Of a stretch of 55,889 nucleotides of DNA, positions 1 to 8,174 are shown one piece after another. Source of the stretch: an uncultured Clostridia bacterium. GTDB lineage: Bacteria > Bacillota > Clostridia > TANB77 > CAG-508. Location: positions 1 to 55,889 of the forward strand of contig CAKPEG010000009.1 of assembly GCA_934149275.1 (NCBI GenBank). The letters run 5' to 3'. How positions within the stretch are numbered: the stretch's first letter is position 1; every line of letters begins with the position of its first letter. The position numbers and the translations under genes are program-made. Under the pieces are notes generated by a model. The model was not told the DNA's origin. It did not search any database and saw only the letters and a list, made by a program, of their open reading frames with translations.

Positions 1-398
1 CAGCTGAACAATGTTATAACAAGTTGCTAAATGATACAAGAAAATTAATTGTTATGACAAAAGATGAAAAGAAAAAGATGGAAACATACAGTTTACTATT
101 AGATTTACTTGAAGCATATGATATTAAATTATTATCTGGAAAAGTATATTGGGAGAAAATAGACGAAAGAGAAAAATATAAGAAGTTTTATTCAGAATAT
201 GAAAAAGCAGAAACACAAAAAGAAAAAGAAATTTTATTCTTAAAACGTGAAATAGATATGTTAGAAAATAATGAACAAAACAAAGACATTATACAATTTT
301 ATAAAAATAGACTTATAACATATGGCGTAATGAAAAATATAAAAAACAATTGTAAGACAAGCATTAAATATACAAAAATAAACAGAAAGGCAAATTAA
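1..398 (+). CDS. Partial gene of unknown function (5' end outside window)
   Basis: The reading frame is open from the first bases of the window to a TAA at 396-398, so this is the C-terminal part (about 131 residues) of a longer protein. A TTG at 24 is in frame but has no ribosome-binding site and is probably internal. The visible part is charged and Lys/Glu-rich, predicted helical, with no membrane segment. A stretch around the middle (YEKAETQKEKEILFLKREI) looks like coiled coil. Its stop overlaps the ybeY start by one base (TAATG), so the two are translationally coupled. In many Firmicutes phoH or yqfD stands here, but nothing visible matches either, and I do not recognise the family. Confidence 0.6.
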   Translation, partial: AEQCYNKLLNDTRKLIVMTKDEKKKMETYSLLLDLLEAYDIKLLSGKVYWEKIDEREKYKKFYSEYEKAETQKEKEILFLKREIDMLENNEQNKDIIQFYKNRLITYGVMKNIKNNCKTSIKYTKINRKAN

Positions 399-874
399 TG
401 AGAAAATTAACACAAATAGAATTTTTAGATATTGAAGAAAATGATGAATATTCAAAAATAATAGAAAAAGTAGTTAAAGAATGTTTCGAAGAGGAAGACT
501 TATTAAAAACACATTTATATTTAAGTGTGATATTAACAACACCAAATCAAATTCAGGAAATGAACAATACATATAGAAAAATTAACAAAGCAACAGATGT
601 ACTTTCATTTCCAATGTTTGAAAAAGATGAAATACCAAATATTATAAGTGAAATAGAAGAACCACTTGGAGATATAGTGATTTCAATTGAAAAAGTAAAA
701 GAGCAAGCAGAAGAATATGGACATTCTTTTGAAAGAGAATTAGCATATATGGTAGTTCATGGTTTCTACCATTTGATGGGATATGACCATATAGAATTAC
801 TTGACAGAACAGAAATGAGAGCAAAAGAAGAAAATATATTAAAAAAACTTAATATAACTCGAGGCGATGAATAA
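398..874 (+). CDS. ybeY: YbeY endoribonuclease / rRNA maturation factor
   Basis: Single-strand-specific, metal-dependent endoribonuclease acting in 16S rRNA 3'-end maturation and ribosome quality control. The 158-residue length is normal for the family. The diagnostic zinc-binding signature HGFYHLMGYDH is present near the C-terminus, giving His121, His125 and His131 as ligands. The N-terminal half shows the usual STTPNQIQEMN-like strand/helix and the ATDVLSFP motif. The start codon overlaps the stop of the preceding partial gene, implying co-translation, and the DUF3048 gene and era follow on the same strand. ybeY close to era is a common Firmicutes arrangement, which supports the assignment. 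Confidence 0.95.
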   Translation: MRKLTQIEFLDIEENDEYSKIIEKVVKECFEEEDLLKTHLYLSVILTTPNQIQEMNNTYRKINKATDVLSFPMFEKDEIPNIISEIEEPLGDIVISIEKVKEQAEEYGHSFERELAYMVVHGFYHLMGYDHIELLDRTEMRAKEENILKKLNITRGDE

Positions 875-898
875 ATTACCAAAGAGAGGGGAAGGATT

Positions 899-2008
899 AT
901 GGGAAAACATCATTCAGATGAAAAGAAATCAAAAAAAGGAATTAAAATTTTTTTGATTTTACTATTAATAATTATTGCAGGAGTAGGAGGATTTATTGGT
1001 TGGAAATATACAAATAGTCAAAAAACAATTGAGGTGAACACAAACGTAGCAGACCAAACTCCTGAAGAAAATATTCAAGAACCAGAACCAGAAAAAAATA
1101 TTCAAATATTTAATGGCACAGACAGACCGATAGCATGTATGATTGATAATCATAGTGATGCATGGCCACAATTTTCAATTAGTAAAGCATATACAGTATA
1201 TGAAATAATTGTTGAAGGCGGAGAAACTAGATTAATGGCTGTATTTAAAGGAACAAATGCAGATAAAGTTGGACCAATGAGAAGTTCAAGACATTATTTC
1301 CTAGACTATGCTTTAGAAAATGACGCGATATATGCCCATATTGGATGGAGTCCTCAAGCACAATCAGATATAACCAAATTAGGAGTAAATAATGTAAATG
1401 GATTAGAGTATGATACAGGAAAAGCATGGAAAGCAGGGGATGTATTTTGGAGGATATCTGGAAAATACAAAGCACCTCATAATTCAATATGTGATTTAGC
1501 AACAATAAAAGCAACTGCAGAATCCAAAGGATACAGAACTACATCAAACCAAAAAAGTGTATTGAATTATGTAGTAGATCCAGTAACATTAGATGAAAAA
1601 GCAGATGCAATTCCAGCGACAGATGTAACAATACCATTTTCAACATTGCAAAAAGTTAATTTTAAATATGATGAAGCAACACAAAACTACACAAGATATG
1701 CAAGAAACAAAGTACAAACAGACGCAACAACAGAAAGTAATATTACAACAAAAAATATAATAATAACAAAAGTAGATAATTATACCTTAAATGATGGAAG
1801 CGGAAAAGGAAGACAAGACATAAAAAATATAGGAACTAAAGAAGGATATTACATAACAAACGGAAAAGCAATTCCAATAACTTGCACAAAAGAATCAAGA
1901 AGTGCGCAAACAGTATATAAAGATAGTCAAGGAAACGAAATTCAAGTAAATGACGGAAACACATTCATAGAAATATGTCCAACAAATGCAAATTTAACAA
2001 TACAATAA
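899..2008 (+). CDS. DUF3048 (YerB-like) membrane-anchored extracellular protein
   Basis: A 369-residue protein with a Lys-rich cytoplasmic N-terminus, one membrane helix at about residues 18-38 (FLILLLIIIAGVGGFIGW) and a large outside domain. The motif series RPIACMIDNHSDAWPQ, VYEIIVEGGETRLMAVF and KVGPMRSSRHYF is characteristic of DUF3048, the family of B. subtilis YerB. Unlike YerB there is no lipobox cysteine, so it is tethered by the helix rather than by lipid. The biochemical function of the family is not established, and a cell-envelope role is inferred from topology only. The ATG at 899 follows an AGAGAGGGGAAGG-type ribosome-binding site. A hairpin terminator directly follows. Confidence 0.85.
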   Translation: MGKHHSDEKKSKKGIKIFLILLLIIIAGVGGFIGWKYTNSQKTIEVNTNVADQTPEENIQEPEPEKNIQIFNGTDRPIACMIDNHSDAWPQFSISKAYTVYEIIVEGGETRLMAVFKGTNADKVGPMRSSRHYFLDYALENDAIYAHIGWSPQAQSDITKLGVNNVNGLEYDTGKAWKAGDVFWRISGKYKAPHNSICDLATIKATAESKGYRTTSNQKSVLNYVVDPVTLDEKADAIPATDVTIPFSTLQKVNFKYDEATQNYTRYARNKVQTDATTESNITTKNIIITKVDNYTLNDGSGKGRQDIKNIGTKEGYYITNGKAIPITCTKESRSAQTVYKDSQGNEIQVNDGNTFIEICPTNANLTIQ

Positions 2009-2013
2009 AAAAA

Positions 2014-2052
2014 CAAACAAACCAAGGAAAAACTCCTTGGTTTATTTGTTTG
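2014..2052 (+). terminator. Rho-independent terminator after the DUF3048 gene
   Basis: Inverted repeat with arms reading about AACAAACCAAGGA and TCCTTGGTTTATTTGTT around a short A-rich loop. It begins six bases after the DUF3048 stop codon and separates the ybeY group from era. Confidence 0.8.
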
Positions 2053-2155
2053 CAAATTAAATATACTATTAAGAAAAGCCTTCCATATATTATATTGTTA
2101 AAACAATTAATATATGATAAAATATTAAAGGTAAAAAAAGAGATTGGAGAAATAT

Positions 2156-3061
2156 ATGTCAGAATTTAAATCAGGATTTGTATCAATAATTGGAAGAACA
2201 AACGTTGGAAAGTCAACACTATTAAATAATTTAATAAAAGAAGATGTTTCTATAACAGCAAATAAACCACAAACAACAAGATTAGCAATTAGAGCGATTG
2301 CAAACAGAGAAAATTCACAAATCATATTTATAGATACACCAGGAATACATAAACCTAAAAGTAAATTAAGCGAAACAATGGTAGATACTGCATTTGCATC
2401 ACTTCAAGATGTTGATGTTATTTTATTTATGATTGAAGCAACAAGCAAAGGAATAGGAAAAGGTGATACATACATCTTAGAAAAACTAAAAGAAAAACAT
2501 AAGAAAGTAATTCTAATAATAAATAAAATAGATTTAGTTGAAAAAGAAAGCTTATTTAAAATAATTGAAGAATATAGCAAACAATATGATTTTTCAAGCG
2601 TAATACCGATAGAAGCAACAAAAGGAAAATATGCTGAAACAGTTTTAAATGAAATAGAAAAACTTTTAAAACCAGGTCCTAGATATTATGAAGAAGATGA
2701 ATACACAGACCAAACTTCAAGACAAATAGCAGAAGAAAAAATACGTGAAAAAGCATTAAGATTTTTAAATGAAGAAGTGCCACATGGTATTTATGTTGAA
2801 GTTTCAAAATTTAAATATAGAAAAACTACAAAAAAAGAAGAAATATATGATATAGATGCAACAATATATTGCAAGAGAGAATCACATAAAGGAATAATAA
2901 TTGGAAAAGACGGGCAAATGCTAAAAAAAATAGGACAATGTGCAAGATATGATTTAGAAAAAATTTTTGGAACTAAAATAAACCTTAAATTATGGGTAAA
3001 AGTAGATAATAAGTGGGATGAAAATACACAAATTTTGAAAAAATTTAAGTATGCAAAATAG
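2156..3061 (+). CDS. era: Era GTPase, 16S rRNA/30S assembly
   Basis: Essential GTPase that binds the 3' end of 16S rRNA during small-subunit assembly. The frame could open at a TTG (2144), but ATG 2156 is chosen because a GGAG lies seven bases upstream; this gives 301 aa, the usual Era length. Visible GTPase motifs are GRTNVGKST (G1, residues 13-21), DTPGIHKP (G3) and NKID (G4). The C-terminal KH RNA-binding domain is marked by HKGIIIGKDGQMLKKIG. It is followed by the yqzL-like small gene and recO, a gene order typical of Firmicutes. Confidence 0.97.
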   Translation: MSEFKSGFVSIIGRTNVGKSTLLNNLIKEDVSITANKPQTTRLAIRAIANRENSQIIFIDTPGIHKPKSKLSETMVDTAFASLQDVDVILFMIEATSKGIGKGDTYILEKLKEKHKKVILIINKIDLVEKESLFKIIEEYSKQYDFSSVIPIEATKGKYAETVLNEIEKLLKPGPRYYEEDEYTDQTSRQIAEEKIREKALRFLNEEVPHGIYVEVSKFKYRKTTKKEEIYDIDATIYCKRESHKGIIIGKDGQMLKKIGQCARYDLEKIFGTKINLKLWVKVDNKWDENTQILKKFKYAK

Positions 3062-3099
3062 AAAGAAAGCTCATAATATTATTAAGAGAGGATGATATT

Positions 3100-3198
3100 A
3101 TGAATGAAAAACAAGAAAAATGGAACCAGTTCAAAGAAACCGGAAAAGTTGAGGATTACTTAAAATATAAAGAAAGCAAAGATAAAGAATCCTTGTGA
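3100..3198 (+). CDS. yqzL: YqzL-like small protein
   Basis: A 32-codon open frame (ATG 3100, stop TGA 3196-3198) too short for ordinary ORF cut-offs. A GAGAGGATG ribosome-binding site stands just upstream. The product has the core WNQFKETGKVEDYLKYKE, which fits the YqzL pattern of an aromatic residue, a TG turn and a D/E-YLxYKE helix. Position supports this: YqzL is encoded between era and recO in Bacillus, exactly as here. Function is unknown, and the protein is likely a small helical partner. Fourteen bases separate its stop from the recO start, so it is probably co-transcribed. Confidence 0.75.
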   Translation: MNEKQEKWNQFKETGKVEDYLKYKESKDKESL

Positions 3199-3212
3199 GA
3201 GGATGTAGATAA

Positions 3213-3941
3213 ATGAAAAATATAAAAACGACTGGAATAGTAATTGCTGAAAATAGTTTAGGAGACTCAGATAAAATATTAACGATCTTAACACCAAACG
3301 TAGGAAAAATTTCATGTGTAGCCAAAGGAGCTAAAAGACCTAAAAGTATGCTACTTGCAGGATCACAATTGTTATGCTTTGGAGAATATGTCTTGAGAAA
3401 ATCAAATGATTTATATACAATTCAAAGCTGTGATCCTGTAGAAATATTTTATAATATAAGAGTAGATTTAGAAAAACTAAACTATACAGCAACATTAATA
3501 AAAATAATAACTGACGTAACAACCGAAAATCAAAATAATTATTACATATTAAAATTGTTTCTAAACACATTATATGTAATTTCAGAAAGTGATAAAAATT
3601 TAGATTTCATAATATCAGTATTCAAAATGAGATTGTTAAAAATACTAGGTTACTCACCAAATGTTAATGAATGCGTATGTTGTGGAGAAAAAGAAGATTT
3701 ATCATCTTTTAGCATAAAAGATGATGGATTTAAATGCTCAGTTTGTAGTAAGCAAGACAAAAGTGCAATAAATTTATCAGAAGGAAGTAAGTATGCAATT
3801 ATATATAGCTTAAAAGCAGATTCGAAAAAATTATTTTCATTTTCAATAAGTGAAAACGCATTAAAAGAATTTGAACTAATTACCAGAATTTATTTTAATG
3901 AAAAACTAGAAAAAGACTATAAAGTTGAAAAATTAATTTAA
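3213..3941 (+). CDS. recO: DNA repair protein RecO
   Basis: Recombination mediator that works with RecR and RecF to load RecA on SSB-coated single-stranded DNA and anneals complementary strands. The 242 aa length is standard. The N-terminal OB-fold is visible (TTGIVIAENSLGDSDKILTI, then VAKGAKRPKS). The C-terminal domain carries the four-cysteine zinc site CVCCGEKED...FKCSVCSK. The ATG follows a GAGAGGATG ribosome-binding site. It is the last plus-strand gene of the era-yqzL-recO group and meets a long hairpin before the convergent DUF2752 gene. Confidence 0.95.
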   Translation: MKNIKTTGIVIAENSLGDSDKILTILTPNVGKISCVAKGAKRPKSMLLAGSQLLCFGEYVLRKSNDLYTIQSCDPVEIFYNIRVDLEKLNYTATLIKIITDVTTENQNNYYILKLFLNTLYVISESDKNLDFIISVFKMRLLKILGYSPNVNECVCCGEKEDLSSFSIKDDGFKCSVCSKQDKSAINLSEGSKYAIIYSLKADSKKLFSFSISENALKEFELITRIYFNEKLEKDYKVEKLI

Positions 3942-3954
3942 TGAAACATACAAA

Positions 3955-4072
3955 GAAACTCAATATAAAATTTTTGAATCACTGTACAGGGGGCAAACGA
4001 ACGAAGTGAGTTCGTTCAAAGCAGGTAGAATACAGAGCAGTAAGGTGTGAAAAAAATTTAATATTGAGTTCC
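3955..4072. repeat. Long imperfect hairpin between convergent genes
   Basis: The outer arms are 3955-3976 and about 4048-4072 (ACTCAATAT...AAATTTTT against AAATTT...ATATTGAGT), nearly complementary over about 22 bases. They enclose a less AT-rich centre containing a smaller palindrome (CGAACGAAGTGAGTTCG). The T-run after the right arm fits termination of recO transcription, while on the other strand it would face the end of the DUF2752 gene. The centre differs in composition from the flanks, so the element could also be an inserted MITE-like sequence. Confidence 0.55.
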
Positions 4073-4076
4073 TTTT

Positions 4077-4448
4077 TTAAATTGTTGAAACAACAGTAGG
4101 TGCCAAGTAACTAAAATACGGAATGTTTCGCAATATTCCAAATAAACAAACTAAAATAAGAATTATGTATAAAATTAAATTCGAAATCTGACAATCTCTT
4201 TTTAAAATAAATTTGTAAAAAATACAATATAAAATAAGTGGTATATAAATTATTATTAGTACATTATATCTAAGAGCTTGATATATATTAAGGTGCAATA
4301 GTGCAAATACAGCACGTGTAAATCCACAGCCTGGACAATAGAAATTAGTTATTTTATAAAAAAAACAAGGAATTCCAAATATATACATAAGCAATATAAC
4401 TAGAATTCCTAAAAATAAAGTCAATAGCATATTATTGTTGTTGTGCAA
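4077..4448 (-). CDS. DUF2752 small membrane protein
   Basis: A 123-residue, very hydrophobic protein with about three membrane helices. It carries the family signature FYCPGCGFTRAVFALLHLN, with two cysteines in a CPGC motif followed by TRA; this is the hallmark of DUF2752 (PF10825). No function is established for this family. Its start lies inside the end of the upstream DUF4234 gene (17-base overlap, same strand), so the two are translationally coupled and probably work together in the membrane. Composition matches the surrounding chromosome. Confidence 0.85.
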   Translation of the reverse strand: MHNNNNMLLTLFLGILVILLMYIFGIPCFFYKITNFYCPGCGFTRAVFALLHLNIYQALRYNVLIIIYIPLILYCIFYKFILKRDCQISNLILYIILILVCLFGILRNIPYFSYLAPTVVSTI

Positions 4449-4779
4449 TCTTGTTTAAGTCTGATTGAACTATAATATAAGTTATTATTGCAAGTCCAAA
4501 TATAGAACAAATTAAACAAATTGCAGAATTATCACTAATTGCTAATCCTTTTTTCTGTCCAGCTTCATATACTTCTTTTGCAACTTTATAATTCCAGTAT
4601 AGTCCATAAATACCACAAGTAATTATTGTGAATATAAGAGACTTTATTCCTGAAAAGTCTGGATCATCATTAGCTCTTGCTGTATCATCAGTTAAAGTAC
4701 AGAACCAATAGATTCCATAAATACCACATGTTATAATTGTCAAAAGAATACATAAAACGATATTTCTTTCCTTAATCAT
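4432..4779 (-). CDS. DUF4234-like small membrane protein
   Basis: A 115-residue protein with three or four hydrophobic segments. Two copies of the same motif are visible, LTIITCGIYGIYWFC near residue 15 and FTIITCGIYGLYWNYK near residue 52. This internal duplication of the TxGIYxIYW hairpin is typical of the DUF4234/superinfection-immunity-like membrane families. The C-terminus ends QSDLNKIAQQQ. The upstream ribosome-binding site reads AGGGGAGG on the minus strand. It is coupled to the downstream DUF2752 gene by overlap. Function is unknown. Confidence 0.75.
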   Translation of the reverse strand: MIKERNIVLCILLTIITCGIYGIYWFCTLTDDTARANDDPDFSGIKSLIFTIITCGIYGLYWNYKVAKEVYEAGQKKGLAISDNSAICLICSIFGLAIITYIIVQSDLNKIAQQQ

Positions 4780-4875
4780 AAATATATACCTCCCCTTTTA
4801 TTTATAGAATTAGAATAATATATAATTCGACAAAAAGCAATCTATTTGAACAAAAAATTTAAAAAAATAAGAAGA

Positions 4876-4904
4876 TTGACAATTTAGCGAACAACATATA
4901 TAAT
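4876..4904 (+). promoter_or_regulatory. Consensus sigma-A promoter of hpf
   Basis: TTGACA (4876-4881), a 17-base spacer, then TATAAT (4899-4904): a perfect housekeeping promoter. The start site would fall near 4911, giving a leader of roughly 25 bases before hpf. Confidence 0.9.
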
Positions 4905-4936
4905 GAAATTACGAAACTAAAGAAGGAGTGATTAAA

Positions 4937-5470
4937 ATGAATATAAAAATTACAGGAAAAGATTTAAAAGCTACAGAGGCAATAAAAGACTACATAGAGA
5001 AAAAATTAGGAAGATTAGAGAAATACTTTGAAACAGACGAACTAGATGTACAAGCTATGATTAGAATTGAAAGAGAATTACAAATAGCTGAAATAAGTGC
5101 ATCATACAAAGGTGAAACATTTAGAGCAGTAACAGAAAACAAAGACTTATATGCATCAATAGATGAAGACATGGACATATTAGAAAGACAAATTAGAAAA
5201 GCAAAAACTAAAAAAGAAAGAATCAACAAAGATGAAACATTAAGAGTAAAAGAAAGCATGCAAGAACATGAAGAATCAATAGACGGTGAAGTTATAAAAA
5301 CAACATATTATGAAATAAAACCAATGTCTATTGAAGATGCAAAATTAAAATTAGAAGAAAGACCAACACAAACATTCTTAGCATACATAGATGTTGATAC
5401 TGGAAAAGTAAATGTAATTTATAAATTAAAAGATGGAAGAAATTTTGGAATAGCAGAACCAGAAGCATAA
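4937..5470 (+). CDS. hpf: Ribosome hibernation promoting factor, long form
   Basis: Binds the 30S decoding region and dimerises 70S ribosomes into inactive 100S particles in stationary phase. The 177 aa length is the long HPF form. The N-terminal ribosome-binding domain starts MNIKITGKDLKATEAIKDYIEKKLGRLEKYF. The C-terminal dimerisation domain ends TFLAYIDVDTGKVNVIYKLKDGRNFGIAEPE. ATG 4937 is chosen over an in-frame GTG at 4928 because the GTG overlaps the AAGGAG ribosome-binding site. It is a single-gene unit between a consensus promoter and a hairpin terminator. Confidence 0.96.
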   Translation: MNIKITGKDLKATEAIKDYIEKKLGRLEKYFETDELDVQAMIRIERELQIAEISASYKGETFRAVTENKDLYASIDEDMDILERQIRKAKTKKERINKDETLRVKESMQEHEESIDGEVIKTTYYEIKPMSIEDAKLKLEERPTQTFLAYIDVDTGKVNVIYKLKDGRNFGIAEPEA

Positions 5471-5497
5471 TAAAATAATAATAAAGGTTGAAATAAA

Positions 5498-5535
5498 ATA
5501 AGTTAGTTTGATATAATCAAGCTAACTTATTTTTA
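5498..5535 (+). terminator. Terminator of hpf
   Basis: Perfect inverted repeat ATAAGTTAG / CTAACTTAT around a short loop, followed by a T-run; it begins about 28 bases after the hpf stop. Confidence 0.85.
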
Positions 5536-5679
5536 TATAATAGAAAATTCTCCAAACTTCCTATTATATAAAAATAACAATGCACAGAAATTTACAGAGC
5601 AAATTTCGCGCGCAAACAAAGACACGGACTTAAAAATGTTATAATCAGTGCAAATATCATAAATAGTCCACTTTTGTTC
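5534..5679 (+). repeat. Dispersed ~145-bp three-hairpin repeat, copy A
   Basis: Family described in full here. Hairpin 1: TATATAATAG...CTATTATATA. Hairpin 2: around CAGAAATTT and AAATTTCGCGCG. Hairpin 3: outer arms CAAACAAAG and TTTTGTTC with the inner pair GGAC/GTCC, enclosing an AT-rich loop with TTATAAT. Copies B (25181), C (28357), D (35291) and E (43781, reversed) have the same order of parts. Copy A lies directly between the hpf terminator and the hydrogenase promoter region and contains no open reading frame. Confidence 0.85.
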
Positions 5680-5764
5680 TATGTGTTATTATGGAAAAGT
5701 TAAAAAAACTATAATATAGTACACTGTGCACGGAAGAAATTAAAAATATAAATAGGAGGTACCT

Positions 5765-6244
5765 ATGGAAACTAATCAATGCAAATGCCAAGGCACATAC
5801 AAAGAAATTTTAGAAAAATATTCTAAAGACAAGAGCAATTTAATAAAAATATTAAACGATATTCAAGAAAAATCGGGATATATTCCGATGAAAGCACAAA
5901 AAGAAATTTCAGAATATTTAAATATGCCAATGGCAGAAATCTATGGAGTAATAACTTTTTATTCCAGATTTACTTTAAAACCAAAAGGAAAGTATCATAT
6001 AGCAGTATGCCTTGGAACAGCATGCTATGTTAAAGGATCACAAAAAATCTTAGACAGACTAAAAGAAAAACTAAAAATTGAAGAAGGAGAAACAACAGAA
6101 GACGGAATGTTCTCGATTGAAGCAACAAGATGTGTTGGAGCATGTGGTTTAGCACCAGTATTTACAGTAAATAACGAAGTACATGGAAAAGCAACAGTAA
6201 AAATGCTAGATGAAATAATTGATAAAATTAAAGAAACAGAATAA
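5765..6244 (+). CDS. hydC: HydC: NuoE-like [2Fe-2S] subunit of [FeFe] hydrogenase
   Basis: Thioredoxin-fold ferredoxin subunit of a trimeric, soluble [FeFe] hydrogenase. The 159 aa length equals that of NuoE/HydC proteins. The four [2Fe-2S] ligands are visible as CLGTAC (C82, C87) and CVGAC (C123, C127). The N-terminal helical part (SNLIKILNDIQEKSGYIP) is typical of NuoE. AGGAGGT precedes ATG 5765. hydB follows after 36 bases and hydA after that, so the three form one operon. Electrons from NADH reach the HydB FMN and this cluster before passing on to HydA. Confidence 0.93.
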   Translation: METNQCKCQGTYKEILEKYSKDKSNLIKILNDIQEKSGYIPMKAQKEISEYLNMPMAEIYGVITFYSRFTLKPKGKYHIAVCLGTACYVKGSQKILDRLKEKLKIEEGETTEDGMFSIEATRCVGACGLAPVFTVNNEVHGKATVKMLDEIIDKIKETE

Positions 6245-6280
6245 TTATAAATAAGAAAACTCTCAGAAAGGAATGAGAAT

Positions 6281-8140
6281 ATGAAAACTATAGAAGAAAT
6301 TAATCAAATTAGAAAAGAGAAAAGAGCGGAGTTAGATTTACGTGTAAATACAAAATCAGATACAAGAGAAAAACATATATTAGTATGTCATGGTACAGGA
6401 TGTACATCATCAAAATCACCAGAGATTTTGAAAAGATTTAGGAAAATTTTAAAAGAGAAAAATATAGAAAACGTAAGAGTTATACAAACAGGTTGTTTTG
6501 GACTATGTGCAAAAGGACCAATTGTAATAATAAGACCAGAAGATACATTTTATGCAATGGTAAAGCCAGAAGATTGTGAAGAGATAATTGAAAAACACAT
6601 TCAAAACGGAGAAGTGGTTGAAAGACTATTGTGTAAAGATATTGATGGCACTAAAGTACAAAAATTAGATGAATTAAGTTTTTACAAAAAGCAAAAAAGA
6701 ATTGCATTAAAAAATTGTGGAGTAATTAATCCAGAAGAAATTGATGAATATATTGCATTTGACGGATACAAAGCTTTAGAAAGAGTTTTAATAGAAATGA
6801 CTCCAGAAGAAGTAATCGAAATAATAAAAAAATCAGGTTTAAGAGGACGTGGTGGCGCTGGATTCCCAACAGGAAAGAAATGGGAGCTTACGAGAAATTC
6901 AGAAAGCACGCAAAAATATGTTGTATGTAATGCAGATGAAGGGGACCCAGGAGCTTTCATGGATAGAAGTATTCTGGAAGGAGATCCACATTCAGTTTTA
7001 GAAGCAATGGCAATAGCAGCATATGCGATAGGTGCAAATCAAGGGTATATATATGTTAGAGCAGAATATCCAATAGCAGTACATAGATTTCAAGTTGCAA
7101 TCGATCAAGCAAGAGAATACGGAATATTAGGAAAAAATATTTTTGGTACAAAGTTTGATTTTGATGTTGATATAAGATTAGGCGCTGGAGCATTTGTATG
7201 TGGAGAAGAAACAGCATTACTAGAATCAATAGAAGGTAAAAGAGGTCAACCAAGAGTAAAACCGCCATATCCAGCACAAAGCGGATTATGGGGAAAACCA
7301 ACATTAATAAATAATGTTGAAACATATGCAAATATTGCACAAATAATATTAAAAGGACCAGAATGGTATTCGTCAATAGGAACAGAAACCTCTAAAGGAA
7401 CAAAAGTATTTGCACTAGGTGGAAATGTAAATAATATAGGTCTTGTTGAAGTACCAATGGGAACAACATTAAGAGAAATAGTATATGACATAGGTGGCGG
7501 AATTCCAAATGGAAGAGAATTTAAAGCAGCTCAAACAGGTGGACCATCAGGTGGATGTATACCCAAAGAACATTTAGATACACCAATTGATTATGAATCG
7601 TTAAAAGAAATCGGCTCAATGATGGGTTCAGGTGGATTAATAGTAATGGATGATACAAAATGTATGGTATGCTTAGCTAAATTTTATTTAGAATTTACAG
7701 TAAGCGAAAGCTGTGGAAAATGCACACCTTGTAGAATAGGAACAAAAAGAATGCTAGAGCTACTAACAAAATTATGCGATGGAGAAGGTAGTGAATTAGA
7801 TATTTATAAATTAGAAAAATTAGCTGTAAATATTCAAAAAGCAAGCATATGCGGTTTAGGACAAAGTGCACCGAATCCAGTTATAAGTACACTTAAATAT
7901 TTTAGAGAAGAATTTAGAGAGCACGCAATTCAAAAAGAATGTAGAGCATTAGAATGCAAGTCAATGTCTAACATAACTATTAATGCAGAAAAGTGTAAAG
8001 GCTGTGGACTATGTCAAAGAAATTGCCCTGTTGGAGCAATTGAAGGAGAAGCAAGAGAAACTAGAACAATAAATCAAGATAAATGTATTAAGTGCGGAAC
8101 TTGTATAACAAGTTGCCCATTTAAAGCAATAGGAAATTGA
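6281..8140 (+). CDS. hydB: HydB: NuoF-like NADH/FMN subunit of [FeFe] hydrogenase
   Basis: Diaphorase subunit that binds NAD(H) and FMN; 619 aa. In order: an N-terminal thioredoxin-like [2Fe-2S] domain (CHGTGCTSSK...CFGLCAKGP), the NuoF core with the glycine-rich nucleotide motif GRGGAGFPTGKKWE and ADEGDPGAFMDR, the [4Fe-4S] motif ESCGKCTPCRIGTKRM, and a C-terminal two-cluster ferredoxin domain (CKGCGLCQRNCPVGAI and CIKCGTCITSCPFKAI). This build is the one seen in electron-bifurcating hydrogenases such as those of Thermotoga and Moorella. Bifurcation, using NADH and reduced ferredoxin together, is inferred from architecture and operon context, not proven by sequence. Confidence 0.95.
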   Translation: MKTIEEINQIRKEKRAELDLRVNTKSDTREKHILVCHGTGCTSSKSPEILKRFRKILKEKNIENVRVIQTGCFGLCAKGPIVIIRPEDTFYAMVKPEDCEEIIEKHIQNGEVVERLLCKDIDGTKVQKLDELSFYKKQKRIALKNCGVINPEEIDEYIAFDGYKALERVLIEMTPEEVIEIIKKSGLRGRGGAGFPTGKKWELTRNSESTQKYVVCNADEGDPGAFMDRSILEGDPHSVLEAMAIAAYAIGANQGYIYVRAEYPIAVHRFQVAIDQAREYGILGKNIFGTKFDFDVDIRLGAGAFVCGEETALLESIEGKRGQPRVKPPYPAQSGLWGKPTLINNVETYANIAQIILKGPEWYSSIGTETSKGTKVFALGGNVNNIGLVEVPMGTTLREIVYDIGGGIPNGREFKAAQTGGPSGGCIPKEHLDTPIDYESLKEIGSMMGSGGLIVMDDTKCMVCLAKFYLEFTVSESCGKCTPCRIGTKRMLELLTKLCDGEGSELDIYKLEKLAVNIQKASICGLGQSAPNPVISTLKYFREEFREHAIQKECRALECKSMSNITINAEKCKGCGLCQRNCPVGAIEGEARETRTINQDKCIKCGTCITSCPFKAIGN

Positions 8141-8174
8141 TTTTTCAAATTCTAATTTGAAAGGAGAAAAAATA

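Noticed and set aside
1975..2169. 64-codon plus-strand frame across the terminator
   Set aside because: Spans the DUF3048 terminator and the era ribosome-binding site; A/T-rich chance frame.
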